Source: an uncultured Rhizobiaceae group bacterium
GTDB lineage: Bacteria; Pseudomonadota; Alphaproteobacteria; Rhizobiales; Rhizobiaceae
Direction of reading: 5' to 3'
DNA: 11,444 nucleotides
NCBI GenBank assembly: GCA_937951455.1
Contig: CALFBU010000279.1
Coordinates: 1-11,444, forward strand
Shown: piece by piece, positions 1 through 8,080 of the stretch
Layout of the letters: the number at the start of each line of letters is the position of its first letter
Numbering within the stretch: the stretch's first letter is position 1
The notes under the pieces: model-generated
The model's input: the letters and a program-made list of their open reading frames with translations, nothing else
The model's database searches: none
Told to the model about the DNA's origin: nothing
Made by a program: the position numbers and the translations under genes

Positions 1-90
1 TATACCGTTGAATATGAAGTGGTTATTCCAAAGTCAGAACATGCGGAAGACTTGACCATGCAGCTTCAATATCTTTCGGGCGCTTTGTAG
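1..90 (+). CDS. C-terminal fragment of an unidentified protein
   Basis: The first frame is open from the window edge to a TAG at 88-90 and encodes 29 residues beginning YTVEYEVVIP and ending QLQYLSGAL. The pattern (an alternating hydrophobic strand YTVEYEVVI, then a helix-like stretch SEHAEDLTMQLQYL) could be the end of a small alpha/beta domain, but I do not recognise the family. The stop lies 3 bases from the stop of the minus-strand gene that follows, so the two genes are tightly convergent with no room for a terminator between them. The evidence is only frame openness and this neat convergence; no start is visible. Confidence 0.5.
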   Translation, partial: YTVEYEVVIPKSEHAEDLTMQLQYLSGAL

Positions 91-93
91 CGC

Positions 94-513
94 CTATTGG
101 CTCAAGACCCTGCATCTGCCATCATAATATTTCCATGGGTCCAGCCCGTGGATGCAATATTCAACATTCCAAGTGTACCCTGCAAAGCCTGCACCTTCTT
201 CAATCAGAAAATGAATGCGACGCTTTTTACCATTTTCGAAAATCGCATCTCCATGACAATATCTGCGATTAATCGGAGACTGAGGGAACGGGTTCGTTGA
301 ATGCAAATGTGCTTGAGAAACCGTATTTAAAATCAAGCCACGGCTTTGCCAATAAATTCCTTCGGTTTTGTTAAAGCGTTTTACGATCCGTTTTATGACT
401 TTTTCAGAAGTACACACGGGAAACTTCTCTTTGGTATAAAAAGCATTCGATGTTCCTGTCTGGAACGGCAGTATGGAAACAACAAGAGCAGCTGTAGCGA
501 GGAGTTTTTTCAT
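94..513 (-). CDS. Small exported protein of unknown function with four cysteines
   Basis: A 139-residue protein with a clear Sec signal peptide: MKK at the N-terminus, a hydrophobic core LLATAALVVSILPF, and a likely cleavage after S22-N23-A24. The mature part of about 115 residues has exactly four cysteines (C34, C86, C120, C134), which fits two disulfides in the periplasm. Recognisable blocks are VIKRIVKRFNKTE (39-51), INRRYCHG (81-88), FLIEEGAGFAGYTWNVEYC (102-120) and GLDPWKYYDGRCRVL (123-137). I recall conserved hypothetical exported proteins of Hyphomicrobiales with the same GFA...NVE(F/Y)C...GLDPW...CR pattern; no function is known to me. It follows purN on the same strand after 44 bases, so it could be read through from the purMN transcript. 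Its ribosome-binding site is weak. The existence of the gene is well supported, the role is not. Confidence 0.85.
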   Translation of the reverse strand: MKKLLATAALVVSILPFQTGTSNAFYTKEKFPVCTSEKVIKRIVKRFNKTEGIYWQSRGLILNTVSQAHLHSTNPFPQSPINRRYCHGDAIFENGKKRRIHFLIEEGAGFAGYTWNVEYCIHGLDPWKYYDGRCRVLSQ

Positions 514-557
514 ATTGAGTGGCTTTCGTTATCGTATTCTACAGTATTAAGCTTGGC

Positions 558-1139
558 TTATGTTTTTGCAAGGTTAGCGATGACGTTTGAATAAAGTTTA
601 TGCTCTTCAATCAAAACACGATCTGCTAATCTTTCTGCAGTATCATCTTTCAGTACAGCAACCTTGGCTTGAGCAATAATCTTGCCACCGTCCATTTCCG
701 AGTTCACAAAATGCACCGTACAGCCATGCTCTTTATCGCCTGCATCCAAAGCGCGCTGATGCGTATCAAGCCCTTTATATTTAGGCAGCAGGCTAGGGTG
801 AATGTTGATTAACCGCCCTTCATAGGCTTTGGTGAAATCCGCAGATAAAATTCTCATGTAACCGGCAAGGCAAATTATGTCCGCTTTGGATGCATCAATG
901 GCATTCATAATCGCAGCCTCATGCTCACTTCGGCTTGCATAGTCTTTGCGGTCAAAGGCCAGCGCTTCGATATTCGCAGAACGCGCTGTTTCCAAACCAG
1001 CCGCTTTAGGGTTATCAGACAGGACCAAACAAATTTCGGCAGGATAATCAGGCTTACTTGTAGAAGCCAAAATCGCTTCCATATTCGAACCTCTGCCCGA
1101 AATGAGAATGGCCAGCTTTTTGCGTGTGCTCGTCACCAA
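558..1139 (-). CDS. purN: Phosphoribosylglycinamide formyltransferase (GAR transformylase 1)
   Basis: PurN transfers the formyl group of 10-formyltetrahydrofolate to glycinamide ribonucleotide, the third step of de novo purine synthesis, in the cytoplasm. The 193-residue protein has the usual family length. The phosphate-binding loop [10 protein letters not shown] is at 13-22. The folate/catalytic block [13 protein letters not shown] is at 111-123. The catalytic residues of the E. coli enzyme (N106, H108, S135, D144) align with N112, H114, T141 and D150, a constant offset of six; T replaces S at the third site. The start codon lies inside the 3' end of purM, giving a 7-base overlap that points to a purM-purN operon with translational coupling. 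Nothing suggests damage. Confidence 0.97.
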   Translation of the reverse strand: MVTSTRKKLAILISGRGSNMEAILASTSKPDYPAEICLVLSDNPKAAGLETARSANIEALAFDRKDYASRSEHEAAIMNAIDASKADIICLAGYMRILSADFTKAYEGRLINIHPSLLPKYKGLDTHQRALDAGDKEHGCTVHFVNSEMDGGKIIAQAKVAVLKDDTAERLADRVLIEEHKLYSNVIANLAKT

Positions 1140-2209
1140 GTAAGCGTTCCTTCGTAGCTTACTTCGCTTTTATCATCAGCAATAAGTTCTCCCATTTGCA
1201 CAACGCGTTCGCCACTTGCTTCCAATGTGGATGTCACTGCTTCAGCCTTGTCTGCGGAAACCACCACAACCATGCCTACACCGCAGTTGAACGTGCGCAG
1301 CATTTCGGATTGAGCAACGCCACCAGCTTCAGACAGCCAGCCAAAAACGGAAGGGGGAGCAATTTTTGATAAATCAAGTTTTGCGCCAATACCTTTTGGC
1401 AGAACGCGTGGAATATTTTCTGTGAAACCGCCACCCGTGATATGTGCCATGGCTTTTACGCTGCCAGTTTCACGAATGGCAGCCAAGAGGGGTTTTACAT
1501 AGATACGCGTTGGTTCAAGAAATGCCTGCGCAATCGTCTTGTCTTTTGCAAACGGCGCAGCGTCGTTCCAGCCGAGGCCAGAACGTTCAATGATCTTCCT
1601 AACCAGTGAAAACCCGTTTGAGTGAACGCCAGAAGAAGTAAGACCCAGTATTACATCGCCAACAGCAATGTCTTTGGATGGCAAGATGCCATCGCGTTCG
1701 ACCGCGCCAACCGAAAACCCTGCCAGATCATAATCCTTGTTTGAATACATGCCTGGCATTTCAGCTGTTTCGCCGCCAATCAGCGCCGCACCAGATTGGC
1801 GGCATCCTTCTGCTATGCCTTCAACAACTTGAGTGGCTTCTGCGACATCCAGCTTTCCTGTTGCTAGATAATCCAGAAAGAATAAAGGCTCCGCGCCTTG
1901 TACGATGAGGTCGTTCACGCACATCGCAACAAGATCAATGCCCACCGTGTCATGAATGCCAGCTTCAATGGCAATTTTAAGTTTCGTACCCACGCCATCA
2001 TTGGCTGCCACAAGTACAGGGTCTTTAAAGCCCGCTGCCTTCATATCAAACAGACCACCAAAGCCGCCAATATCAGGACTGGAACCTGCACGTGCCGTTG
2101 ACTTTACGGCTGGCTTAATAGCCTCAACAAGCGCATTGCCTGCATCAATATCAACACCTGCTTGTGCATAACTTAAACCTGAATTTGATGGGGTATCTGA
2201 TGAAGACAT
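1133..2209 (-). CDS. purM: Phosphoribosylformylglycinamidine cyclo-ligase (AIR synthetase)
   Basis: PurM converts formylglycinamidine ribonucleotide plus ATP to aminoimidazole ribonucleotide, the fifth step of purine synthesis. It is a soluble, normally dimeric member of the PurM/SelD/HypE/ThiL fold. The protein is 358 residues, slightly longer than the E. coli enzyme at the N-terminus. Family signatures are present: [13 protein letters not shown] (13-25), the glycine-rich GGFGGLFD (48-55), the nucleotide-binding NDGVGTKL (70-77), [11 protein letters not shown] (145-155), and [16 protein letters not shown] in the C-terminal domain. It heads a minus-strand operon and overlaps purN by 7 bases. 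A GGAG lies upstream of the ATG on the minus strand, but its spacing of about 12 bases is long. The gene diverges from the permease-hdaA cluster. Confidence 0.97.
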   Translation of the reverse strand: MSSSDTPSNSGLSYAQAGVDIDAGNALVEAIKPAVKSTARAGSSPDIGGFGGLFDMKAAGFKDPVLVAANDGVGTKLKIAIEAGIHDTVGIDLVAMCVNDLIVQGAEPLFFLDYLATGKLDVAEATQVVEGIAEGCRQSGAALIGGETAEMPGMYSNKDYDLAGFSVGAVERDGILPSKDIAVGDVILGLTSSGVHSNGFSLVRKIIERSGLGWNDAAPFAKDKTIAQAFLEPTRIYVKPLLAAIRETGSVKAMAHITGGGFTENIPRVLPKGIGAKLDLSKIAPPSVFGWLSEAGGVAQSEMLRTFNCGVGMVVVVSADKAEAVTSTLEASGERVVQMGELIADDKSEVSYEGTLTW

Positions 2210-2230
2210 GATTGCCGCGTTGCTCCGCAG

Positions 2231-2259
2231 TTGATAAGGATAGCTATTGATTCAATAAA
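2231..2259 (+). promoter_or_regulatory. Candidate sigma70-type promoter for the permease-hdaA cluster
   Basis: TTGATA (2231-2236) and AATAAA (2254-2259) are separated by 17 bases in the divergent purM/permease gap. They match the -35 and -10 consensus at five and four of six positions respectively. The position, about 55 bases before the preferred permease start, is sensible. The call rests on motif likeness only. Confidence 0.35.
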
Positions 2260-2272
2260 GATTTAAGAATCT
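2245..2272. promoter_or_regulatory. Two small dyads in the divergent purM/permease intergenic region
   Basis: TATTGA-T-TCAATA (2245-2257) is a perfect 13-base inverted repeat with 6-base arms. It is followed by AGATT-TAAG-AATCT (2259-2272) with 5-base arms. Both lie between the divergent starts, and the first overlaps the proposed -10 of the permease promoter. They could be an operator, but AT-rich short dyads also arise by chance. Confidence 0.25.
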
Positions 2273-2302
2273 GCGAGACATCTAACACAAATGTTTCGCT
2301 TT

Positions 2303-2308
2303 AGGGAG
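2303..2308 (+). promoter_or_regulatory. Ribosome-binding site deciding the permease start
   Basis: AGGGAG lies 6 bases before the ATG at 2315. The alternative in-frame ATG at 2291 has no Shine-Dalgarno-like sequence before it, and this AGGGAG would lie inside its coding region. The start at 2315 is therefore preferred. Confidence 0.7.
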
Positions 2309-2314
2309 TACCCA

Positions 2315-3454
2315 ATGGACGAGAGTTTTGGATTACGCATACGAAGACAGCTTTTTTTCTGGCTCGGTGTTTTTGCATTTTTCATTCTTTTCATGTGGGT
2401 ATTCGCCGATATCCTGCTGCCGTTCATAGCAGGCATGGTCTTGGCCTATTTCCTAGACCCGGTCGCAGACTGGCTAGAGCGTAAGGGGCTAAGCCGTCTG
2501 ATGGCGACCGTGATCATTCTGGTGGCCTTTCTTTTGGTCTTTATCCTTTTTCTCATGGTTCTTGTGCCCGTTCTGGCAAATCAAATTGCAGGGTTTCTTG
2601 ATCGTCTTCCAGACCTTGTTGGTCGATTGCAAGCGCTGATCGCATCAACAGACATAGAGTGGCTACGTGACCGCATAGGTGTAGACGGTAAATCGCTGCA
2701 AGAAAACATAAATGGACTGATGAGAGAAGGCGCAGGCTGGGTTTCCACGGTTCTCAAAAAAGTATGGGGAACCGGAAAGTCACTGATTGACGTGATCTCT
2801 CTACTGGTTGTCACACCCGTAGTTGCCTTTTATCTGCTTTATGATTGGGATAACATGGTCGAGCGCGTTGATGGTTGGTTGCCGCACGATCACCGCGAGA
2901 CCGTTCGTGGCGTTTTTAGAGATATTGATGAGGCAGTTGCCGGGTTCGTTAGAGGCCAGGGCACGGTCTGTTTGATACTGGGTCTTTTCTATGGTGCAAG
3001 CCTTACGATCATCGGACTTAATTTTGGTCTTTTAATCGGACTTTTTGCAGGGTTAATCTCGTTCATCCCATTTGTGGGATCGATCATTGGCTTCCTGTTA
3101 TCGATTGGTGTGGCATTGGTTCAATTCTGGCCTGAATATCTGCCAATCATCCTCTGTGCGGTTACATTCTTCATGGGGCAATTTATGGAAGGGAATATTC
3201 TCCAGCCCAAACTGGTTGGAGAAAAGGTAGGTTTGCACCCTGTATGGTTGATGTTCGCACTCTTTGCATTTGGTTCGCTTTTTGGCTTTACTGGAATGTT
3301 GATCGCAGTTCCTGCTGCCGCTGCGGTTGGCGTAGTCATTCGTTTTGGTCTGGCGCGTTATCTCGAAAGTGAATTATACAAAGGCAAATCTGCAAGGTCC
3401 AAATCCTCTGCCAAACCTGCAGCAAAGAAGAAAACAGCTCAGGCCACCAAATAA
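2315..3454 (+). CDS. AI-2E family transporter (PerM/TqsA-like inner-membrane permease)
   Basis: A 379-residue polytopic membrane protein of the AI-2E/UPF0118 family, whose members export small molecules or ions. The name comes from TqsA, linked to autoinducer-2 export, and the actual substrate of most members is unknown. Visible hydrophobic segments include LFFWLGVFAFFILFMWVF and a following LLPFIAGMVLAYFLDP block typical of the family start, then a long VIILVAFLLVFILFLMVLVPV helix. A cluster of helices ends in the conserved Q-PKLVGEKVGLHP and GFTGMLIAVPAAAAVGV region near the C-terminus. The tail is rich in Lys, Ala and Ser and is probably cytoplasmic. I chose the start at 2315 for its strong ribosome-binding site; starting at 2291 would add eight residues. 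hdaA follows after 21 bases, suggesting co-transcription. Confidence 0.93.
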   Translation: MDESFGLRIRRQLFFWLGVFAFFILFMWVFADILLPFIAGMVLAYFLDPVADWLERKGLSRLMATVIILVAFLLVFILFLMVLVPVLANQIAGFLDRLPDLVGRLQALIASTDIEWLRDRIGVDGKSLQENINGLMREGAGWVSTVLKKVWGTGKSLIDVISLLVVTPVVAFYLLYDWDNMVERVDGWLPHDHRETVRGVFRDIDEAVAGFVRGQGTVCLILGLFYGASLTIIGLNFGLLIGLFAGLISFIPFVGSIIGFLLSIGVALVQFWPEYLPIILCAVTFFMGQFMEGNILQPKLVGEKVGLHPVWLMFALFAFGSLFGFTGMLIAVPAAAAVGVVIRFGLARYLESELYKGKSARSKSSAKPAAKKKTAQATK

Positions 3455-3475
3455 ACATGATAGACTAATCCTGTA

Positions 3476-4177
3476 ATGCGTAAAAAAACGTCGACCATCA
3501 GCCCACAATTGCCGTTGGATTTATCCGTACCGGTTGCACATTTGCGCGAAGATTTAATTGAGAGCAAAGCCAATGAAATGGCAATCTCGATGATCGATAG
3601 CTGGCCGGATTGGCCCGCCAGAGTGAGCGTCTTGGCAGGACCTGTCGGTGCAGGAAAAACACATATAGCAAATGTCTGGGCTGACAAGGCAAAGGCTGTC
3701 AGTTGCGCGTGTGTCGATCTTGCAAAAAATCTCGATGATTATGTAAAATATGCCGCTGACAAAGGAAATTTCCTGATCGAAGATGCGGGCAGCGGCGTGA
3801 TTGACGAGACTGCCATGTTTCATTTTTTAAACGCCATCAAACAAGGTGAGGGATATTGTCTTATTACAAGTCGCTCATGGCCGATTGAATGGAACGTAAC
3901 CCTGCCTGATTTAGCGTCGCGGCTTAAGGCAGTGCAAGTCTTTGAACTAAGCGAGCCAGATGATGAACTTTTACGGCATGTTATGGTCAAGCTATTCGCG
4001 GATCGTCAACTAACAGTAGATGAAAAAATCATAGATTATTGTGTCTTGCGGATGGAGCGATCCCTTGAGTCTGCGGGACGTTTGGTTGACGCCATTGACT
4101 CTGAAGCCATGTCCAGAAAGTCTGGCATCTCACGCAGCACAGCAGCACAGGCTCTCGAACGCCTCGGCATGAATTAA
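3476..4177 (+). CDS. hdaA: HdaA, DnaA-related AAA+ regulator of replication initiation
   Basis: A 233-residue DnaA-like AAA+ protein without the DnaA DNA-binding domain. In Caulobacter, HdaA, like E. coli Hda, works with the DNA-loaded beta clamp to stimulate ATP hydrolysis by DnaA and prevent re-initiation. The sequence shows an N-terminal clamp-binding motif QLPLDL (11-16) and the short block WPDWP (43-47) common to alphaproteobacterial members. The Walker A motif is GPVGAGKT (55-62). The Walker B-like strand FLIED (99-103) has Glu where DnaA has the first Asp. An SRL arginine-finger region and a sensor-2-like ESAGRLVDAID near the C-terminus complete the set. It sits 21 bases after the permease and 65 before ppk. 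Its ribosome-binding site is weak, so translation may be coupled to the permease. Confidence 0.93.
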   Translation: MRKKTSTISPQLPLDLSVPVAHLREDLIESKANEMAISMIDSWPDWPARVSVLAGPVGAGKTHIANVWADKAKAVSCACVDLAKNLDDYVKYAADKGNFLIEDAGSGVIDETAMFHFLNAIKQGEGYCLITSRSWPIEWNVTLPDLASRLKAVQVFELSEPDDELLRHVMVKLFADRQLTVDEKIIDYCVLRMERSLESAGRLVDAIDSEAMSRKSGISRSTAAQALERLGMN

Positions 4178-4211
4178 CCAAGCAAACACATCACTTTAAA
4201 ATCTGTTCCCA

Positions 4212-4231
4212 ATCACGGGTGTTTTCGTGAT
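4212..4231 (+). promoter_or_regulatory. Hairpin just upstream of the ppk start
   Basis: ATCACG (4212-4217) pairs perfectly with CGTGAT (4226-4231) across the 8-base loop GGTGTTTT. It ends 11 bases before the ppk ATG at 4243, which has no clear Shine-Dalgarno sequence. It is not followed by a T-run, so it is not a terminator. It could influence ppk translation or be a protein-binding dyad; neither is shown. Confidence 0.3.
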
Positions 4232-4242
4232 AGAATTTCAAA

Positions 4243-6456
4243 ATGACGGAACAATTTCAAAATTTTGACAGGGGTATTCTGGCGGACAGAAATATCCCGA
4301 GTTCTGATGAAGTATTCAATGATCCCTCGCGGTTTGTGAATCGCGAGTTGTCTTGGCTTGAGTTTAATCGTCGTGTGCTTGAAGAAGCGCAAAATCCCAG
4401 ACATCCTTTGCTAGAGCGTGTGAAGTTCCTTTCGATATCTGCCAGCAATTTGGATGAGTTTTTCATGGTCAGGGTTGCTGGCCTCAACGCGCAAAAAAAT
4501 CAGGGCGTCGAAAAAAGATCAGACGATGGCATGAGCGTTGATGAGCAACTCGAGGCTGTTTATCAATCCGTTGAACTTTTACAATCAGATCAACAGGCAT
4601 ATTGGGCAAAATTACAAGACGAACTGGTGGGCGAGGGTATCTATCTCAAGCATCCAGATGAACTCAGTGCAGATGAGTTAAACTGGCTGGAAGCATATTT
4701 TGAAGCCAATATGTTTCCCGTACTTACGCCCTTGTCCATGGAATTGGCACACCCTTTCCCTTTTATTTCCAATCTCGGTCATGCATTAATTTTTGAACTC
4801 ATCGAGACATCAACAAACCAATCGATGAAAGCTTTCATCCGCTTGCCTTCAGGTCTGGAGCGATTTTTAAAATTACCGCAACATTCAAAAGCTGAAGTCA
4901 ATTTTGTTAGCATGGAAGACATCATTGTTCGGTTTATCCACAAACTCTTTCCAGGCTATGAGGCAGCGGGATATGGAAATTTCAGAGTTATCCGCGATAG
5001 TGATATTGAAATTGAAGAAGAAGCTGAAGATCTGGTTCTGACTTTTGAAAGTGCCTTGAAAAGAAGGCGCAGGGGCAAGGTTGTGCGGATCGAAACTGAT
5101 CGCAAAATGCCGGAAAGTCTCCATGAATTTATCATAGATGAATTAAGCATAGATACGGTCAAGTCAGAACAAATCACCGAGCTGTTTGCGCTTAACAATC
5201 TTATGAACATCACGGGTCTTGATAGGCCAGATTTAAAATTCACACCTTTTGTCGCAAGGTTCCCTGAACGGGTGCGGGAACAAAACGGTGACTGCTTTGC
5301 CGCCATCAGACAAAAAGAAATTCTGGTCCATCATCCTTATGAATCATTTGATGTTGTTGTGCAGTTCTTAAGGCAGGCAGCCCGAGACAAAGACGTCATA
5401 GCGATAAAACAAATGCTGTATCGCACATCAAATAATTCCCCCATCGTGGCCGCACTAATTGAGGCCGCTGAAGCTGGAAAATCCGTCGTCGCCATCGTTG
5501 AATTAAAAGCGAGGTTTGATGAAGAGGCGAATTTGAAATGGGCACGCGATCTTGAACGCGCCGGTGTACAGGTTGTGTTTGGGTTTACAGAATGGAAAAC
5601 CCACTCAAAGCTCAGCCTTGTTGTGCGAAAGGAAGAAGGGCGCGTTAGAAATTATGTTCATATTGGAACAGGAAATTATCACCCCATAACCGCGCGACTT
5701 TATACGGACTTATCTTACTTTACGACAAACCCCGACACTGCCAATGACGTTGCAAAAGTGTTCAACTATACAACCGGTAACGCAAAGCCAGAAAATCTTG
5801 AAACCCTAATCGTTTCACCCATCAGCTTGCGCGCTACAATTCTTGAGCATATTGATCAGGAGATTGAACACGCCAAGGCTGGCCGCAAGGCGCATATTTG
5901 GGGTAAGATGAATTCGCTTGTTGATGCGGAAATCATTGATGCATTTTACCGCGCCAGTCAGGCGGGCGTTCAAATCAGATTGGTTGTCAGGGGCATTTGT
6001 TGTTTGCGTCCCAATGTTTTTGGTCTGTCAGAAAATATCAAGGTGAAATCCGTTATAGGGCGTTTTCTGGAGCACAGTCGGATTTTGTGTTTTGGCAATG
6101 GCGACGCACTGCCGTCGCGCAAGGCAATTGTCTATATGGGTTCTGCTGATCTGATGCCGCGAAATCTAAACCGCCGCGTGGAGACCATGGTTCGCATCAG
6201 CAACAAGACCGTGCATGCGCAAGTGTTGGATCAAATCATGGTCGCGAACATGCAGGACACGGAATTAAGCTGGGAAATACTGCCAGATGGCACATCGCGC
6301 AGGCTATCCACACTGGAAGATGGCGAATCGTTTAATTGTCAGACATACTTCATGACTAATCCAAGTCTGTCTGGACGTGGGGAGGCTCTAAAAGATGACG
6401 CGCCGAAAAGGTTTGTCGATAGCCGCATTTTTGACGCGGAAACAAAAGACCACTGA
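4243..6456 (+). CDS. ppk: Polyphosphate kinase 1
   Basis: PPK1 reversibly transfers the terminal phosphate of ATP to polyphosphate; members are usually associated with the membrane. The 737-residue protein has the full family layout: an N-terminal helical domain with RFVNRELSWLEFNRRVL (30-46) and SISASNLDEFFMVRVAGL, then a head domain, then two phospholipase D-like C-terminal domains. The autophosphorylated histidine (E. coli H435) is H473 in YVHIGTGNYH, followed by ARLYTD (484-489). The second conserved histidine (E. coli H592) is H611 in GRFLEHSR. Both are intact. The tail ending NPSLSGRGEALK resembles rhizobial PPKs. The last 62 bases overlap ppx, whose ribosome-binding site is inside ppk, indicating coupled synthesis of the two opposing enzymes. 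The ppk start has a poor ribosome-binding site and a hairpin just upstream. Confidence 0.98.
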   Translation: MTEQFQNFDRGILADRNIPSSDEVFNDPSRFVNRELSWLEFNRRVLEEAQNPRHPLLERVKFLSISASNLDEFFMVRVAGLNAQKNQGVEKRSDDGMSVDEQLEAVYQSVELLQSDQQAYWAKLQDELVGEGIYLKHPDELSADELNWLEAYFEANMFPVLTPLSMELAHPFPFISNLGHALIFELIETSTNQSMKAFIRLPSGLERFLKLPQHSKAEVNFVSMEDIIVRFIHKLFPGYEAAGYGNFRVIRDSDIEIEEEAEDLVLTFESALKRRRRGKVVRIETDRKMPESLHEFIIDELSIDTVKSEQITELFALNNLMNITGLDRPDLKFTPFVARFPERVREQNGDCFAAIRQKEILVHHPYESFDVVVQFLRQAARDKDVIAIKQMLYRTSNNSPIVAALIEAAEAGKSVVAIVELKARFDEEANLKWARDLERAGVQVVFGFTEWKTHSKLSLVVRKEEGRVRNYVHIGTGNYHPITARLYTDLSYFTTNPDTANDVAKVFNYTTGNAKPENLETLIVSPISLRATILEHIDQEIEHAKAGRKAHIWGKMNSLVDAEIIDAFYRASQAGVQIRLVVRGICCLRPNVFGLSENIKVKSVIGRFLEHSRILCFGNGDALPSRKAIVYMGSADLMPRNLNRRVETMVRISNKTVHAQVLDQIMVANMQDTELSWEILPDGTSRRLSTLEDGESFNCQTYFMTNPSLSGRGEALKDDAPKRFVDSRIFDAETKDH
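6379..6385 (+). promoter_or_regulatory. Strong ribosome-binding site for ppx inside ppk
   Basis: GGGGAGG lies 9 bases before the ATG at 6395, within the ppk coding sequence. It supports the long overlap as real, rather than a later ppx start: the only other in-frame candidate near the conserved domain is a TTG around 6470. Confidence 0.65.
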
Positions 6457-7954
6457 AGCCCAGGGGCGATTGAGAGAACGTGAACCTGTTGCAATTATTG
6501 ACATTGGGTCTAACTCCGTTCGCCTTGTGATGTATGAGGGTTTGTCGCGCTCTCCTGCGGTGCTGTTCAATGAAAAAGTTTTATGTGGCCTAGGACAGGG
6601 TGTAGCAAAAACCGGTAAGCTTGATGAAAACGCCATGGAGCGCGCCATAAATGCCATTAGACGTTTCAAACATTTAAGTGATCAATCAGGCGTATCAGAG
6701 CTTCATATTCTTGCAACCGCTGCTTCACGAGAGGCGGACAACGGGCAGTTTTTTATAGATGCTGTTGAAGAGATTTGCAGTTCGAAAGTGCAGCTTCTAT
6801 CCGGTGATATGGAGGCCTATTATGCTGGCCTTGGTGTAAGCAGTGGCTTTTATGACCCTGATGGCATTGTCGGCGATTTGGGCGGAGGCTCGATGGAGCT
6901 TATCCCAACAAATTCAAAATCAAAGCATGGCGTAACCACACCATTGGGTGGGCTGCGATTACAAGAAACTTCCAAAGGGGATATGGATCAAGCGCGAAAG
7001 ATTGCCAAAAAAGAGCTTTCAAACATAAAACTCAAATGGCCTGGCAAGCGCAAATGCTTTTATGCCATCGGTGGGACTTGGCGAAACCTCGCCAGACTGC
7101 ACTTGTTTGATGTTGGATATCCGCTTGATGTCGTGCACGGATATACCGTTAAAAGCAAGGATTACATCGAATTCTGCAAGCGCGTTACGAAAGACAATCT
7201 TGATGAGTTTAAAGGCATCGAGGAGATATCCAAAAACCGTCGAAATTTGTTACCGTTCGGCGCTGCTGCCCTCATAGAGACGCTTGAGAGCCTCGGCGCA
7301 AAAGAAGTTGTGATGTCCGCAACAGGACTGCGAGAAGGCTACTTGTATTCGCTCTTGGATGATGAAACGAAAGCAAGTGACGCATTGCTGGAAGCAACGG
7401 GCGAATTGGCAATACTGCGCTCAAGATCTCCTCAGCATAGTCTTGAACTCGCAGATTGGACCGAACAAGCCTTGAGGGAAATTGGCATCACAGAAAATGA
7501 GGATGAGGCACGATGGCGGAAAGCGGCTTGTAATCTGGCGGATATTTCCTGGCGCGCCGCATCTGACTTTCGAGCCGAACAATCGTTAGGCATTATCAAT
7601 AACGCAGGCTTCAATTCAATCAGCCATGAGGGACGCGCTTATCTGGCGATTGTCAATTTTCATCGTTATCAGGGGCTGGGCTCCAAACAGAATCCTCCGG
7701 GGTTTGCCAGCCTTGCGTCCGAAGAAACCGCAAAAAAAGCCAGACTCCTATCAGCACTTTTCAGGGTTTTATATTTATTCTCCGCGTCAGTTGAAGATGT
7801 TTTACCCACCATGAAACTTGTGCGTACAGGCTATGGTAATATCGTATTGCAAATACCAAAACAACTGGAAGCACTGGTCGGCGAGCGTCCCAATAATAGA
7901 CTGGAACAGCTTGGTAAAGAGATTGGCGAAGACGTCACAATCAATATCGAGTAA
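6395..7954 (+). CDS. ppx: Exopolyphosphatase (Ppx/GppA family)
   Basis: A 519-residue Ppx/GppA phosphatase that releases phosphate from polyphosphate ends; some members also hydrolyse pppGpp. It has the actin-like ATPase fold with IIDIGSNSVRL (34-44) and the second phosphate loop VGDLGGGSMEL (159-169). The catalytic Glu of E. coli Ppx (E121) corresponds to E140 in SGDMEA. The preceding Glu of the common EE pair is Met139 here, but the catalytic one is kept. The C-terminal helical domain carries LADISWRAASDFRAEQS and NFHRYQG, typical of alphaproteobacterial members. The first 31 residues before the conserved domain are basic and poorly conserved, as expected. The gene overlaps ppk by 62 bases with its own strong ribosome-binding site. 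In related genomes I recall rnd directly after ppx; here three other genes lie between. Confidence 0.95.
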   Translation: MTRRKGLSIAAFLTRKQKTTEAQGRLREREPVAIIDIGSNSVRLVMYEGLSRSPAVLFNEKVLCGLGQGVAKTGKLDENAMERAINAIRRFKHLSDQSGVSELHILATAASREADNGQFFIDAVEEICSSKVQLLSGDMEAYYAGLGVSSGFYDPDGIVGDLGGGSMELIPTNSKSKHGVTTPLGGLRLQETSKGDMDQARKIAKKELSNIKLKWPGKRKCFYAIGGTWRNLARLHLFDVGYPLDVVHGYTVKSKDYIEFCKRVTKDNLDEFKGIEEISKNRRNLLPFGAAALIETLESLGAKEVVMSATGLREGYLYSLLDDETKASDALLEATGELAILRSRSPQHSLELADWTEQALREIGITENEDEARWRKAACNLADISWRAASDFRAEQSLGIINNAGFNSISHEGRAYLAIVNFHRYQGLGSKQNPPGFASLASEETAKKARLLSALFRVLYLFSASVEDVLPTMKLVRTGYGNIVLQIPKQLEALVGERPNNRLEQLGKEIGEDVTINIE

Positions 7955-7998
7955 ACAATCAGTAGCCATAGCAGAACTGTTTTCTCTAACTTCTATTC

Positions 7999-8046
7999 TT
8001 GCCATATCAAAAAAATCCCACCATTATAAATGAAGGCAAATATAAT
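7999..8046 (+). promoter_or_regulatory. Candidate promoter(s) for the mtoX cassette
   Basis: The 138-base AT-rich gap after ppx contains TTGCCA (7999-8004) with ATTATA (8023-8028) at an 18-base spacing. A perfect TATAAT lies slightly further on (8041-8046), without a good -35 partner. Either could serve the mtoX pair. No clear terminator for ppx is visible in this gap. The call is by motif likeness only. Confidence 0.35.
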
Positions 8047-8050
8047 TCAG

Positions 8051-8066
8051 GATATTTTTAAATATC
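8051..8066. promoter_or_regulatory. AT-rich 16-base dyad upstream of mtoX
   Basis: GATATTT (8051-8057) and AAATATC (8060-8066) are perfect 7-base inverted arms around TT. The dyad lies just after the TATAAT at 8041-8046, so it would cover the transcription start of that promoter, and ends 14 bases before the mtoX ribosome-binding site. This is a typical place for a repressor operator. The regulator is not in the window. Confidence 0.35.
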
Positions 8067-8080
8067 GATTATTGCTTAAT

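Noticed and set aside
548..560. Hairpin TAAGC-TTG-GCTTA at the purN stop as a terminator
   Set aside because: The stem is only 5 bp and overlaps the stop codon, and on the minus strand it is not followed by a T-run.
2291..2314. Permease start at the ATG at 2291
   Set aside because: No Shine-Dalgarno before it, while AGGGAG is correctly spaced for the ATG at 2315.
3498..3823. Antisense open frames opposite hdaA and similar long frames opposite ppk, perM and mtoX
   Set aside because: They lie wholly within strongly identified genes on the other strand or frame and show no motifs or ribosome-binding sites of their own.
6811..6814. Loss of the catalytic Glu of Ppx because the EE pair reads ME
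   Set aside because: Counting E. coli Ppx places catalytic E121 at the second Glu, which is retained as E140; only the preceding residue is changed.
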